This document shows, in pieces, positions 26,464-33,696 of a stretch of DNA of 64,000 nt. This stretch comes from Candidatus Latescibacterota bacterium. GTDB taxonomy: Bacteria; Latescibacterota; UBA2968; UBA8231. The notes beneath the pieces are model-generated. The model made no database searches and was not told the DNA's origin. It saw nothing but the letters and a program-made list of their open reading frames with translations. The DNA is taken from NCBI GenBank assembly GCA_022826515.1, contig JAJDUT010000009.1:1-64000 (forward strand), in the 5' to 3' direction. The translations under genes and the position numbers were made by a program. Positions within the stretch are counted from its first letter, which is position 1. Each line of letters opens with the position of its first letter.

Positions 26464-27159
26464 TCAGGCGTGTTGCGTGACGGCTCCGTGTACAAGCCGG
26501 ACGATCCAGCGGATAGGCCCGGAGAAGACATACACGAGAATCATGGGAAAGAAAAAGATGCCGTCGTAAATGGTCAGCCCGACCGTAGTCATAAAGTAAA
26601 GCTGTTTGAAGCGGTCGCTGAGGGAGGTGCCGCGGAAATTGGGGACACTGTCGTAATCGAGGCGACTGACCATCAGCAAGGACAGCACTAAAATCAGCAG
26701 TACGGCCAGCGGCGTGGCGTGGGGAATGGGCCACGCTTTGACAAAGACCACGTACTGGGTGAGGCAGACCGCGGCCGTGGGAATGGCCAAGCCCAGGTAA
26801 AATTCGCCGCGCTCGCCGTCGAGACTGAGCGTATTGAAGCGAGCGAGACGCATGGCACCGCAGAGCAGGAACGCAAAAGCCAGCGCCAGCCCCCAGCCGG
26901 TCGGCAGGTGGGCCTGATAGATGATGGCCGCGGGCACGATGCCAAAGGTGCAGGCATCGACGATGGAATCGAACTGGAGGCCAAACTGGGAGTCGCGCCC
27001 CATGATCCGGGCGAGTTGGCCATCCATTTTATCGAATACCGCGCCCAAGAAGATGAGCCAAGCGGCCGGCACGTAGTTGCCGTTGAAGGCGTAGTGCAGG
27101 GCGAGGAATCCGCAGAACAGATTGCCGATGGTGAACGCGGTGGGTATGAACTGCCTCAT
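26464..27159 (-). CDS. pssA: CDP-diacylglycerol--serine O-phosphatidyltransferase
   Basis: A 231-residue integral membrane enzyme that makes phosphatidylserine, the precursor of phosphatidylethanolamine. The CDP-alcohol phosphotransferase motif is complete: DGQLARIMGRDSQFGLQFDS followed by IVD, that is DGx2ARx8Gx3Dx3D. The ATG at 27159 gives the usual N-terminus (MRQFIPTAFTIGNLFCGF) with AAGGA upstream; the longer frame overlaps the htrA stop. It is followed closely by the DUF4321-like gene and tatA. Confidence 0.92.
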   Translation of the reverse strand: MRQFIPTAFTIGNLFCGFLALHYAFNGNYVPAAWLIFLGAVFDKMDGQLARIMGRDSQFGLQFDSIVDACTFGIVPAAIIYQAHLPTGWGLALAFAFLLCGAMRLARFNTLSLDGERGEFYLGLAIPTAAVCLTQYVVFVKAWPIPHATPLAVLLILVLSLLMVSRLDYDSVPNFRGTSLSDRFKQLYFMTTVGLTIYDGIFFFPMILVYVFSGPIRWIVRLVHGAVTQHA

Positions 27160-27178
27160 TTTAGCATCCTTCCTGCCG

Positions 27179-28282
27179 CTAGCGCCGCGTCCGGTAGGGA
27201 CGCTCTTCAAGGGTCAGGTCTAGGTTGTATTGTTCGTTGTGGCGCACCACGTCGAGCGCGGCGACTTCGCCGACGCGCAAGCCGCGCAGCACGCCAATGG
27301 CCTCGTCGGTACTGCGAATTTTTTCGTCGTTGACCGCAACGATTACGTCGCCCTTTTCGAGGCCCGCTAGTGCGGCCGGACTGTCGTTAGCAACCCTGAC
27401 GACTAGGACTCCATCCGTGGAATCGAGCCTTAGGTACTCCGCTAGAGGCGGAGTGATGTCTTGGACGGCTAGGATGCCGGTCCAAGAGCGACGCACTTGA
27501 CCGTATTGGCGAATTTCCTCCAAGAAGCTCGTGGCCGTGTCGATGGGAATGGCGAAGCCAATGCCAATAGAGCCGCTGGCGTATCCGCCACCGGTGTAGA
27601 TAAAGCTGTTGATGCCGATGACCTCGCCGTCGGCATTGACCAAGGGGCCACCGCTGTTGCCGAGATTGATGGCCGCATCAGTTTGAATCATGTCTCGGTA
27701 GTAGTAATCGCCTTGAGGTTCGGAAAAGTCGCGATCTAGGGCGCTGACGACGCCGATGCTGACGGTAGGTCCCAAATCAAAAGGGTTGCCAATAGCAATA
27801 GCCCATTCGCCGACCAGAATATCGCCCGAAGTCCCAAGGGGCGCAACCGGCATATTGCCGTCATCTACCTTGAGGACGGCGAGGTCGAAATTGGGGTCTG
27901 AGGCCACGTAGCGGGCCTCAAAGGTGCGGCTGTCGGGTTCGGGCAGAGAGATGGTAATTTTTTGCAACTGGCGCGGATCGCCGACGACATGGCTATTGGT
28001 GAGAATGTAGCCCTCGTCATCGACGACAAAGCCCGAGCCGGTGGAGACGCGGTCATGGTCTCGGGGCACGTAGTAGAAAGGCGAGAAAAAGTTCCAGAAA
28101 GGATCGCCGCGATATCTGTATAGGTGCTGGACGCGCTCGCGGTAGCGCACGTGGAGGCTGACGACCGAGGGCTGGACCCGCTCTACGGCCTGCACTACGG
28201 CTGTGCGCCGCGATTCCCCAATGGACGCGCTGGCATGATTCAGAGCTGATACCAGCAGAGCAAGTGAGCAGAAAAAGTGCAA
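27179..28282 (-). CDS. Periplasmic HtrA/DegP-type serine protease with one PDZ domain
   Basis: A 367-residue protease from a TTG start at 28282, behind GAGG, which opens the signal peptide LHFFCSLALLVSALNHASA. The upstream ATG at 28351 was rejected because it lies inside a strong promoter. The catalytic triad is His98 (TNSHVV), Asp133 (NFDLAVL) and Ser210 (GNSGGPL). The C-terminal PDZ domain has GVLVVRVANDSPAALAGLEKGD. It degrades or refolds misfolded envelope proteins. It is the first gene of the htrA-pssA-tatA-gatA-porV-phyH run. Confidence 0.85.
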   Translation of the reverse strand: MHFFCSLALLVSALNHASASIGESRRTAVVQAVERVQPSVVSLHVRYRERVQHLYRYRGDPFWNFFSPFYYVPRDHDRVSTGSGFVVDDEGYILTNSHVVGDPRQLQKITISLPEPDSRTFEARYVASDPNFDLAVLKVDDGNMPVAPLGTSGDILVGEWAIAIGNPFDLGPTVSIGVVSALDRDFSEPQGDYYYRDMIQTDAAINLGNSGGPLVNADGEVIGINSFIYTGGGYASGSIGIGFAIPIDTATSFLEEIRQYGQVRRSWTGILAVQDITPPLAEYLRLDSTDGVLVVRVANDSPAALAGLEKGDVIVAVNDEKIRSTDEAIGVLRGLRVGEVAALDVVRHNEQYNLDLTLEERPYRTRR

Positions 28283-28321
28283 ATTGGTACCTCGAGAAAT
28301 GGATTTCTTCAATGACAAGTA

Positions 28322-28351
28322 ATTATATAACAATAATATACATGGTTGCAA
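28322..28351 (-). promoter_or_regulatory. Sigma70-type promoter of the htrA operon
   Basis: On the minus strand TTGCAA (28346-28351) and a perfect TATAAT (28322-28327) are separated by 18 bp in a locally AT-rich stretch, about 40 bp upstream of the TTG start. Confidence 0.6.
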
Positions 28352-28378
28352 ATATTGCGCAGCCGTCGCGCCGGGTCG

Positions 28379-28684
28379 CTAGTCCGGCAATTCGCCGCCT
28401 AGACGCAGGATCGCATCAAAGCGGTCGTTTTTGGCGGCCTTATTCCTTTTGACAATGCCACATTTGGTGCAGCGGTGGACGAGGATGTAATCGCCGCGTT
28501 TGATGGTAAATCCCACCGGCTCCATCAAGCCGCGACAGCGTTCGGCGCGGTCACCTGGGTTTACATCGACGTGTTGGCTCCAGAGGCATTCGGGGCAGTG
28601 ATTGGTGTAGCCATTGCCCTGCACGGAAAAGCCACAATTTTCGCAGGTGAAATTTTCAACGTGCCGCTGGAATTTTTTGCCCAT
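28379..28684 (-). CDS. RNHCP-domain zinc-ribbon protein
   Basis: A 101-residue protein with two zinc-ribbon-like cysteine pairs (FTCENCGF and NHCPECLWSQHVD) and a further CxxC (HRCTKCG). The arrangement with NHCPECLxSxHVD is the signature of the RNHCP family (function unknown, possibly RNA-binding). It follows truA with no gap, and translation coupling with that tRNA-modifying gene hints at an RNA-related role. Confidence 0.82.
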   Translation of the reverse strand: MGKKFQRHVENFTCENCGFSVQGNGYTNHCPECLWSQHVDVNPGDRAERCRGLMEPVGFTIKRGDYILVHRCTKCGIVKRNKAAKNDRFDAILRLGGELPD

Positions 28685-29428
28685 TTACACTAGACCATCA
28701 GGGTAGGCCACCCACAATAGGCAGAGGCCACACGCGGGGGCCGTGGCACCAGCCGCGGTGCGGTCGCCGCTGGCGAGTAGATCGGCGATGGCATCCGGCG
28801 GCTTCGTACCGCGGCCGATTTCGACCATGGTGCCGACGAGAATCCGCACCATGTGGCGCAGGAAGCGGTTGGCCTCGATTTCAAAGACTAGCTCGGGGCC
28901 GCGTTGAGACCAGACGGCGTCGAAGATGTGGCAGGTGAGGTGTTCGGGGATGGGGTCTTGTTTGCAAAAGGCTCCAAAAGAGCGTTCGCCGCAGAGCGCA
29001 TGAGTGGCTGCGGCCATGGGGGCCAAAGAAAGCGCTGGGTAATAGGTCCATACCTGAGTGCGGTTGACGGCTGCCTTGCCTTGGTGAATGCGGTAGCGAT
29101 AGCGCTTGCGGGTTGCGCTGTAGCGGGCGTGGAAATCCGCAGCGACCTCGTCGGCGGCGCGCACGGCAATGTCCGGGGGCAAGAGACCGTTGAGGCTGCG
29201 GAGCAATCGGTCTGTAGGCAGTGCGGCCTCGGTCTGGACATGGGCCACCTGCCCGAGGGCGTGGGTCCCAGCGTCCGTGCGGCCTGCGCCGATGAGGCGG
29301 ACCGGCTCTTTGAGCAGGATGTGCAGAGCTTTTTCGAGCGCGTCTTGCACGGTGCGGCCGCTCTTTTGGCTCTGCCAGCCGACAAAGTGAGTGCCGTCGT
29401 ATTCGAGTACCAAGCGCAGCGTCCGCAT
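28685..29428 (-). CDS. truA: tRNA pseudouridine synthase A
   Basis: A 247-residue enzyme that makes pseudouridine 38-40 in the tRNA anticodon arm. The catalytic Asp52 lies in GAGRTDAGTHALGQVAH. Other family blocks are YDGTHFVGWQ, FHARYSATRKRYRYRI and NRFLRHMVRILVGTMVEIG. It starts 4 bp downstream of the ecfT stop and directly abuts the RNHCP gene. Confidence 0.95.
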   Translation of the reverse strand: MRTLRLVLEYDGTHFVGWQSQKSGRTVQDALEKALHILLKEPVRLIGAGRTDAGTHALGQVAHVQTEAALPTDRLLRSLNGLLPPDIAVRAADEVAADFHARYSATRKRYRYRIHQGKAAVNRTQVWTYYPALSLAPMAAATHALCGERSFGAFCKQDPIPEHLTCHIFDAVWSQRGPELVFEIEANRFLRHMVRILVGTMVEIGRGTKPPDAIADLLASGDRTAAGATAPACGLCLLWVAYPDGLV

Positions 29429-29432
29429 CGCC

Positions 29433-30233
29433 CTAACGCAGATAGTACACGAGTGCGACTAAGCTTAGGGTAGCCACGGCGAATAGACCATCGGCGCGGC
29501 CAAAGCGCAGCGGGCGATAGTGGGTGCGTGCGGCTCCGCTGGCGTAGCAGCGGCTTTCCATGGCCAAGGCGAGGCGGTCGGCGCGACCACAGGCTGCGAC
29601 GAGGAGGGGTACGAGGAGGGGCACGAGGTTTTTGATGCGGCGCAGAAAAGAGCCGCTAAAGTCGGCCCCGCGCGCTAGTTGGGCCTTGTGCAGGCGCTCG
29701 GCTTCGTCGAGGAGTACGGGGATAAATCGCAGGGCAATGGAGATCATCAGCGCCATGTCGCCGGCTGGAAAGCCGAAGCGGCGCAAGGGGCTGAAGAGGC
29801 GTTCTAGGCCGCTGGTTATCTCCATTGGCGCGGTCGTGAGCGTCAAGAGCGTGGCGGCGACGATGGCCGCGACCAGTCGTGCGGTGAAAAAGGCCCCCAA
29901 GTGCAGGCCCTCGGCGGTCAGGACGTGATAGGAAAAGGGCAGCGACAAGACGGGCCGACCGGGCGTGAGCAGCGCGTGGAGGCCAAAGGTGAACAAGAAG
30001 AGCCAAGCAAAGGTTTTGAGCTGGCGCAAGATGAGGCGCAAAGGCACCCGCGTCAAGGCGGTGGCCACCAGTAGGAAAGCTCCAAGTAGCAGTAGGGCGA
30101 GTGCATTAGGTGCGGCAAAGGCCGCCAACGTCAGTGCGAAAACGCCCCCTAACTTGGTGCGCGGATCGAGGCGGTGGATCGGCGAGCCGAGCGCGATGTA
30201 GCGGCCGAGCGCGATGTCCTGCAAGAAGGCCAA
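29433..30233 (-). CDS. ecfT: Energy-coupling factor (ECF) transporter transmembrane subunit EcfT
   Basis: A 266-residue membrane protein with the CbiQ/EcfT profile: N-terminal IALGRYIALGSPIHRLDPRTKL, several hydrophobic helices, and the two short coupling motifs ARG (AQLARGADF) and SRCYASG, which contact the ATPases. It begins at a TTG 3 bp after the substrate-binding-protein stop. No EcfA ATPases or S-component are in the window; the adjacent NMT1-type importer could supply context (thiamine-type substrates are common to both), but that is inference. Confidence 0.85.
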   Translation of the reverse strand: MAFLQDIALGRYIALGSPIHRLDPRTKLGGVFALTLAAFAAPNALALLLLGAFLLVATALTRVPLRLILRQLKTFAWLFLFTFGLHALLTPGRPVLSLPFSYHVLTAEGLHLGAFFTARLVAAIVAATLLTLTTAPMEITSGLERLFSPLRRFGFPAGDMALMISIALRFIPVLLDEAERLHKAQLARGADFSGSFLRRIKNLVPLLVPLLVAACGRADRLALAMESRCYASGAARTHYRPLRFGRADGLFAVATLSLVALVYYLR

Positions 30234-30236
30234 GGG

Positions 30237-31202
30237 CTAGGGCAAGAAGCGGTTAGTGAAGGCTGCGGTGACGTCCACGACGCCTTCTTTGATCAGACCC
30301 GCGGCCACCATTTGTTCCAATAGCTTTTGCCAGCGCTGCAAGGTCATGCTGCCGAGGCCGTTTTGTTGGGCGACCGGATCGAGGACCATGGCAGCGGATT
30401 CGGTGGCCCCATAGGCGAGAATGTCCATACCCATCTCGGGGTTGAGGCTGTTGATATGGCGGTTGGTGGCCTCTGGCTCGGCGAGGTATTGCTCCCAGCC
30501 TTTGACGCTGGCGCGAACTACGGCACCGACGAGTTCTGGCTCAGCGGCGATGCGATCTGCGGTGGTGATGAGCACGCTGGTATAGGGATTGAAGCCGGTA
30601 TCGGCTACGAGCAGGGCCTTGGGATCGCCGCCTTTGGTCTTGGCGACGAAAGGTTCGCTGAAGACGTAGCCTTGCTGGGCGAAATTCTCGTCCGCGAGGA
30701 ATTGGGCCACATTGCCGGGATAGGGGACGATCGTGACGCCTTCAAATGGGTATTTCCAGCGCAGATAGTGCGAAAAGGCCGGGCGCTGCGACAAGGCCAA
30801 GGTGATGTTTTTGATTTGCGAAATAGAGTCGATACCCGAGCTTTCGTGAACCATGATGCAGCGCGGGCTGATCTGGTAGGACGCCATGAGCGCGACTACG
30901 GGGATTTGTTGGGCGCGGGCGTACAGGATGTCGTCGGCATTTGTTATGCCAAAGGCTACCGCGTCGGTGGCCACGCGCTGGACGACCGGCGCGTCTGGGC
31001 CGCCGCCGAGGATTTCGACTTCGACTCCGTTTTCCGCGTAGTAGCCGTGGACGGCCGCCGCGTACAAGCCGCCGTGTTCGGCTTCTGGGAACCAGTTGAG
31101 CGCGAGTTGGACCTTGGGTAGGGCGTCGGCTGTGGGTGCTTCTTTTTCAGCGGCGCAGGCGACGAGCGCGAGAAAGGCCGCCAAGAACGAGTATTTGAAC
31201 AT
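30237..31202 (-). CDS. ABC transporter substrate-binding lipoprotein, NMT1/THI5-like
   Basis: A 321-residue protein with a lipobox (LALVAC, Cys16) and AGGAGG before the ATG. The mature part begins VQLALNWFPEAEHGGLYAA, the signature of NMT1/THI5-like binding proteins for thiamine-pyrimidine precursors or related small molecules. GITNADDILYARAQ and YFSEPFVAK-like blocks support the fold. It sits downstream of its permease and ATPase genes. The exact ligand (pyrimidine precursor, taurine, sulfonate or nitrate type) is not decided by the sequence. Confidence 0.83.
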   Translation of the reverse strand: MFKYSFLAAFLALVACAAEKEAPTADALPKVQLALNWFPEAEHGGLYAAAVHGYYAENGVEVEILGGGPDAPVVQRVATDAVAFGITNADDILYARAQQIPVVALMASYQISPRCIMVHESSGIDSISQIKNITLALSQRPAFSHYLRWKYPFEGVTIVPYPGNVAQFLADENFAQQGYVFSEPFVAKTKGGDPKALLVADTGFNPYTSVLITTADRIAAEPELVGAVVRASVKGWEQYLAEPEATNRHINSLNPEMGMDILAYGATESAAMVLDPVAQQNGLGSMTLQRWQKLLEQMVAAGLIKEGVVDVTAAFTNRFLP

Positions 31203-31249
31203 TACGGGAACCTCCTAGTGATTGTAGTGGGTGTTGGCGCGCCGCCATG

Positions 31250-32032
31250 TTACTCGGGCGCGCCTGTCCAGCGTCTGAGCAAGAAATTACTCAAGCTGCC
31301 CACGGTGGTAAATAGCCCCAAGCCGAGCAACGTGCAAAACAGAATGCAGGCGAACAAGTAGTCGGTCTTGGCTTGGCCGTTGGTGAGGATGATCAAGTAG
31401 CCGAGGCCAAAGTCCTCGGTGCCGTAGCCGGCAAAGAACTCGCCGACAATTGCGCCGATGACTGACAGGCCGCTGGAGATGCGAGCACCGACGAGCATTT
31501 GGGGGACCGCGCCGGGGACGCGGAGCTTGAACAGGACCTGCCAGCGGCTGGCCTTGTTGAGCGCAAAGAAGTCGAGGATGTGGGGATCGACGCGGGTCAG
31601 GCCGTCGGTGGTATTGGCGATGACCGGGAAGAGGGCGATGATGAAAGAGACGGCCACCACGCCTTGGAGGCCGTAGCCGATCCACAGGATGATCAGGGGC
31701 GCGATGGCTACGATGGGCATGGTCTGCAAGAAGATCGCGTAGGGGTAGAGGCTGCGCTCGATGAGGCGCGACTGGGAAAACAGCAGGGCGACCAAGAAGC
31801 CAAAGGCAAAACTGAGGACAAAGCCCAAGATGGCACCTAATGCCGTCAGCAGAGTAGCCGACAGCAGGCGCGGCAAGTTGTCGGCGATGGCTTGGGCGAC
31901 GAGCAGGGGACCGGGCAGCAGGAAAGGTTCGATCCCGAAGAGCGAGACCGCGCCTTGCCAAGCGCATACGACTAAGGCGAAGAACAGCAGTGGAGGCAGA
32001 AGGTTAGTTGTCAGGGAGCGCAGGCGTTTCAT
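31250..32032 (-). CDS. ABC transporter permease, SsuC/TauC/ThiX type
   Basis: A 260-residue inner-membrane permease with about six hydrophobic helices and the EAA-like loop (FFALNKASRWQVLFKLRVPGAVPQMLVGARISSGLSV split across the usual G). Its start overlaps the ATPase stop by 4 bp. Together with the ATPase and the NMT1/THI5-like lipoprotein it forms a complete importer. Confidence 0.88.
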   Translation of the reverse strand: MKRLRSLTTNLLPPLLFFALVVCAWQGAVSLFGIEPFLLPGPLLVAQAIADNLPRLLSATLLTALGAILGFVLSFAFGFLVALLFSQSRLIERSLYPYAIFLQTMPIVAIAPLIILWIGYGLQGVVAVSFIIALFPVIANTTDGLTRVDPHILDFFALNKASRWQVLFKLRVPGAVPQMLVGARISSGLSVIGAIVGEFFAGYGTEDFGLGYLIILTNGQAKTDYLFACILFCTLLGLGLFTTVGSLSNFLLRRWTGAPE

Positions 32033-32769
32033 AGCTCGTCGGCGTGGGCGAGTTGCCGCGAAATCCCGTTGGCGATGCGGATGAATTCAGGGGCGCTGCG
32101 CAGGTACGGCGAGCGCGGATAAGGAAACGGGATGGGGATGTCGGCGAGGATGCGGCCGGGGCGTGTGCTCATTACGAGAACTCGCTGGCTGAGGAAGACG
32201 GCTTCGGAGACGTTGTGCGTGACGAAGAGGCCGGTCCAGCGGTCTTCCTGCCACAGGCGCAACAGCTCCTCGTTGAGCCGCTGGCGGGTGATTTCATCGA
32301 GTGCGCCAAAAGGCTCGTCGAGGAGCAGGATCTGGGGGCGGGTCACCAGCGCACGGGCAATGGAGACTCGCATACGCATGCCGCCGGAGAGTTGGGCCGG
32401 GTACGCAGCGGCAAAGTCGGTTAGGCCGACTAGTTCAAGCGTCTGGGCGACGCGCTCGCTGGCATCCTCGCGGCGTAGCTCCAAGGGGAGAGTGATGTTG
32501 TGTGCGACCGAGCGCCAAGGCAGCAGCGTGGCGTCTTGGAAGACGAAGGCGAGGCCAAGCGGATCGTGGCCCTCCACGCGGAGTTGGCCGCTCGTGGGTT
32601 CGTCGAGGCCGGCCACGAGGCGGAGGAAGGTGGATTTGCCGCAGCCGGAAGGGCCGACGATGGAGACGAATTGGCCGCGGCTAATTTCCAGACTGAGGTC
32701 GCGCAGGGCTTGGACCCCAGAGGGGAAGTACTTGTTGAGTCCTGCGGCGACGACTAGTTGAGGCTCCAT
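32029..32769 (-). CDS. ABC transporter ATP-binding protein, SsuB/TauB/ThiZ type
   Basis: A 246-residue ATPase with Walker A GPSGCGKST, Q-loop FVFQDATLLPW, signature LSGGMRMRVSIARAL, Walker B ILLLDEPFGALD and the H-loop (LFVTHNVSEAVFL). It abuts the recombinase stop codon and overlaps the permease by 4 bp. It energises import of the ligand bound by the NMT1/THI5-like lipoprotein. Confidence 0.9.
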   Translation of the reverse strand: MEPQLVVAAGLNKYFPSGVQALRDLSLEISRGQFVSIVGPSGCGKSTFLRLVAGLDEPTSGQLRVEGHDPLGLAFVFQDATLLPWRSVAHNITLPLELRREDASERVAQTLELVGLTDFAAAYPAQLSGGMRMRVSIARALVTRPQILLLDEPFGALDEITRQRLNEELLRLWQEDRWTGLFVTHNVSEAVFLSQRVLVMSTRPGRILADIPIPFPYPRSPYLRSAPEFIRIANGISRQLAHADEL

Positions 32770-33696
32770 TCAACCTCGGGGATGATAGGTCTTGTGGACC
32801 TCTTTGAGGTAGCTGAGGTCGAGGTGCGTGTAGATCTGGGTGGTGGAGATGTCGGCGTGCCCTAACAGCTCCTGCACGGCGCGGAGGTTGGCTCCGCCTT
32901 CTAACAGATGCGTGGCAAAGGAGTGGCGCAGGGTGTGGGGGCTGATCTCCCTGCCGATGCGAGCCTTTTCGCCGGCGGTTTTGATGATCTTCCACACGCT
33001 CATCCGCGAGAGCGGGCCGCCTTGGGCGTTGAGGAAGACGTGATCGCTTGAGTCGGGACGGGCGAGATGAGGGCGACCTTGGCGCAGGTAGCGTCTGAGC
33101 GTGCGTGCGTCTTTGGCCGCGATGGGTACGATGCGCTCGCGCCGGCCGCGGATGCGGACGAGGCTCCGCGCCAGCAGCAGGGCCTCCTGTTGCAGTGCGG
33201 TCAGTTCGGAGACGCGGATGCCGGTGGCGTAGAGCACGGCGAGGATGGCCCGGTCGCGCTGGCCCAGCGGCTCGTCGGGATCGGGCGCGGCGAGGAGGGC
33301 GGTGATTTCCTCGACTGAGATTACGTCGGGCAGGCGGCGCTCCAGCTTGGGCGCGTCGAGAAGTTCGGCTGGGTTGTGCGTCGTTGCGCCCTTGAGCAGT
33401 AAATACTGGTGGAAGCGCTTTATCGAGGTGAGGTTGCGGGCCATGGTGGAAGCAGTCAGGCCAGCGTCGCGCAGCGAGTGGAGCAACTGGGCGATGTGCT
33501 GGTGTTGGACGGCCTCTAGGCTCTCGACGCCTTGGGCGGACAGGTGGTGCAGATAGCGGTTGAGGTCGCGGCGATAGGCGTCGAGGGTATTGGCCGCCAG
33601 CCCATTGTCGCGCTCCATGGCTTTGAGGAAGCGCTCGCAGGGGACGGACAGGGCCGCTGGCAGCGGGCGTTCAGGAGTCGATTTTGGGCGGGCCAT
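32770..33696 (-). CDS. Tyrosine recombinase, XerC/XerD type, with a Lys-to-Arg change
   Basis: A 308-residue recombinase; the ATG at 33696 overlaps the uvrC end by 26 bp and gives normal Xer length. The N-terminal SAM-like domain (LDAYRRDLNRYLHHL) is followed by the catalytic domain. Active-site residues are Arg161 (TGIRVSEL), His254 and Arg257 (SPHTLRHSFATHLL), His280 (LLGHADIS) and Tyr289 (TTQIYTH). The beta-hairpin Lys (XerD Lys172, GKGNKER) is Arg183 here (RIRGRRERIVPI). It probably resolves chromosome dimers at dif. Whether it is the XerC or XerD role is undecided. Confidence 0.88.
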   Translation of the reverse strand: MARPKSTPERPLPAALSVPCERFLKAMERDNGLAANTLDAYRRDLNRYLHHLSAQGVESLEAVQHQHIAQLLHSLRDAGLTASTMARNLTSIKRFHQYLLLKGATTHNPAELLDAPKLERRLPDVISVEEITALLAAPDPDEPLGQRDRAILAVLYATGIRVSELTALQQEALLLARSLVRIRGRRERIVPIAAKDARTLRRYLRQGRPHLARPDSSDHVFLNAQGGPLSRMSVWKIIKTAGEKARIGREISPHTLRHSFATHLLEGGANLRAVQELLGHADISTTQIYTHLDLSYLKEVHKTYHPRG

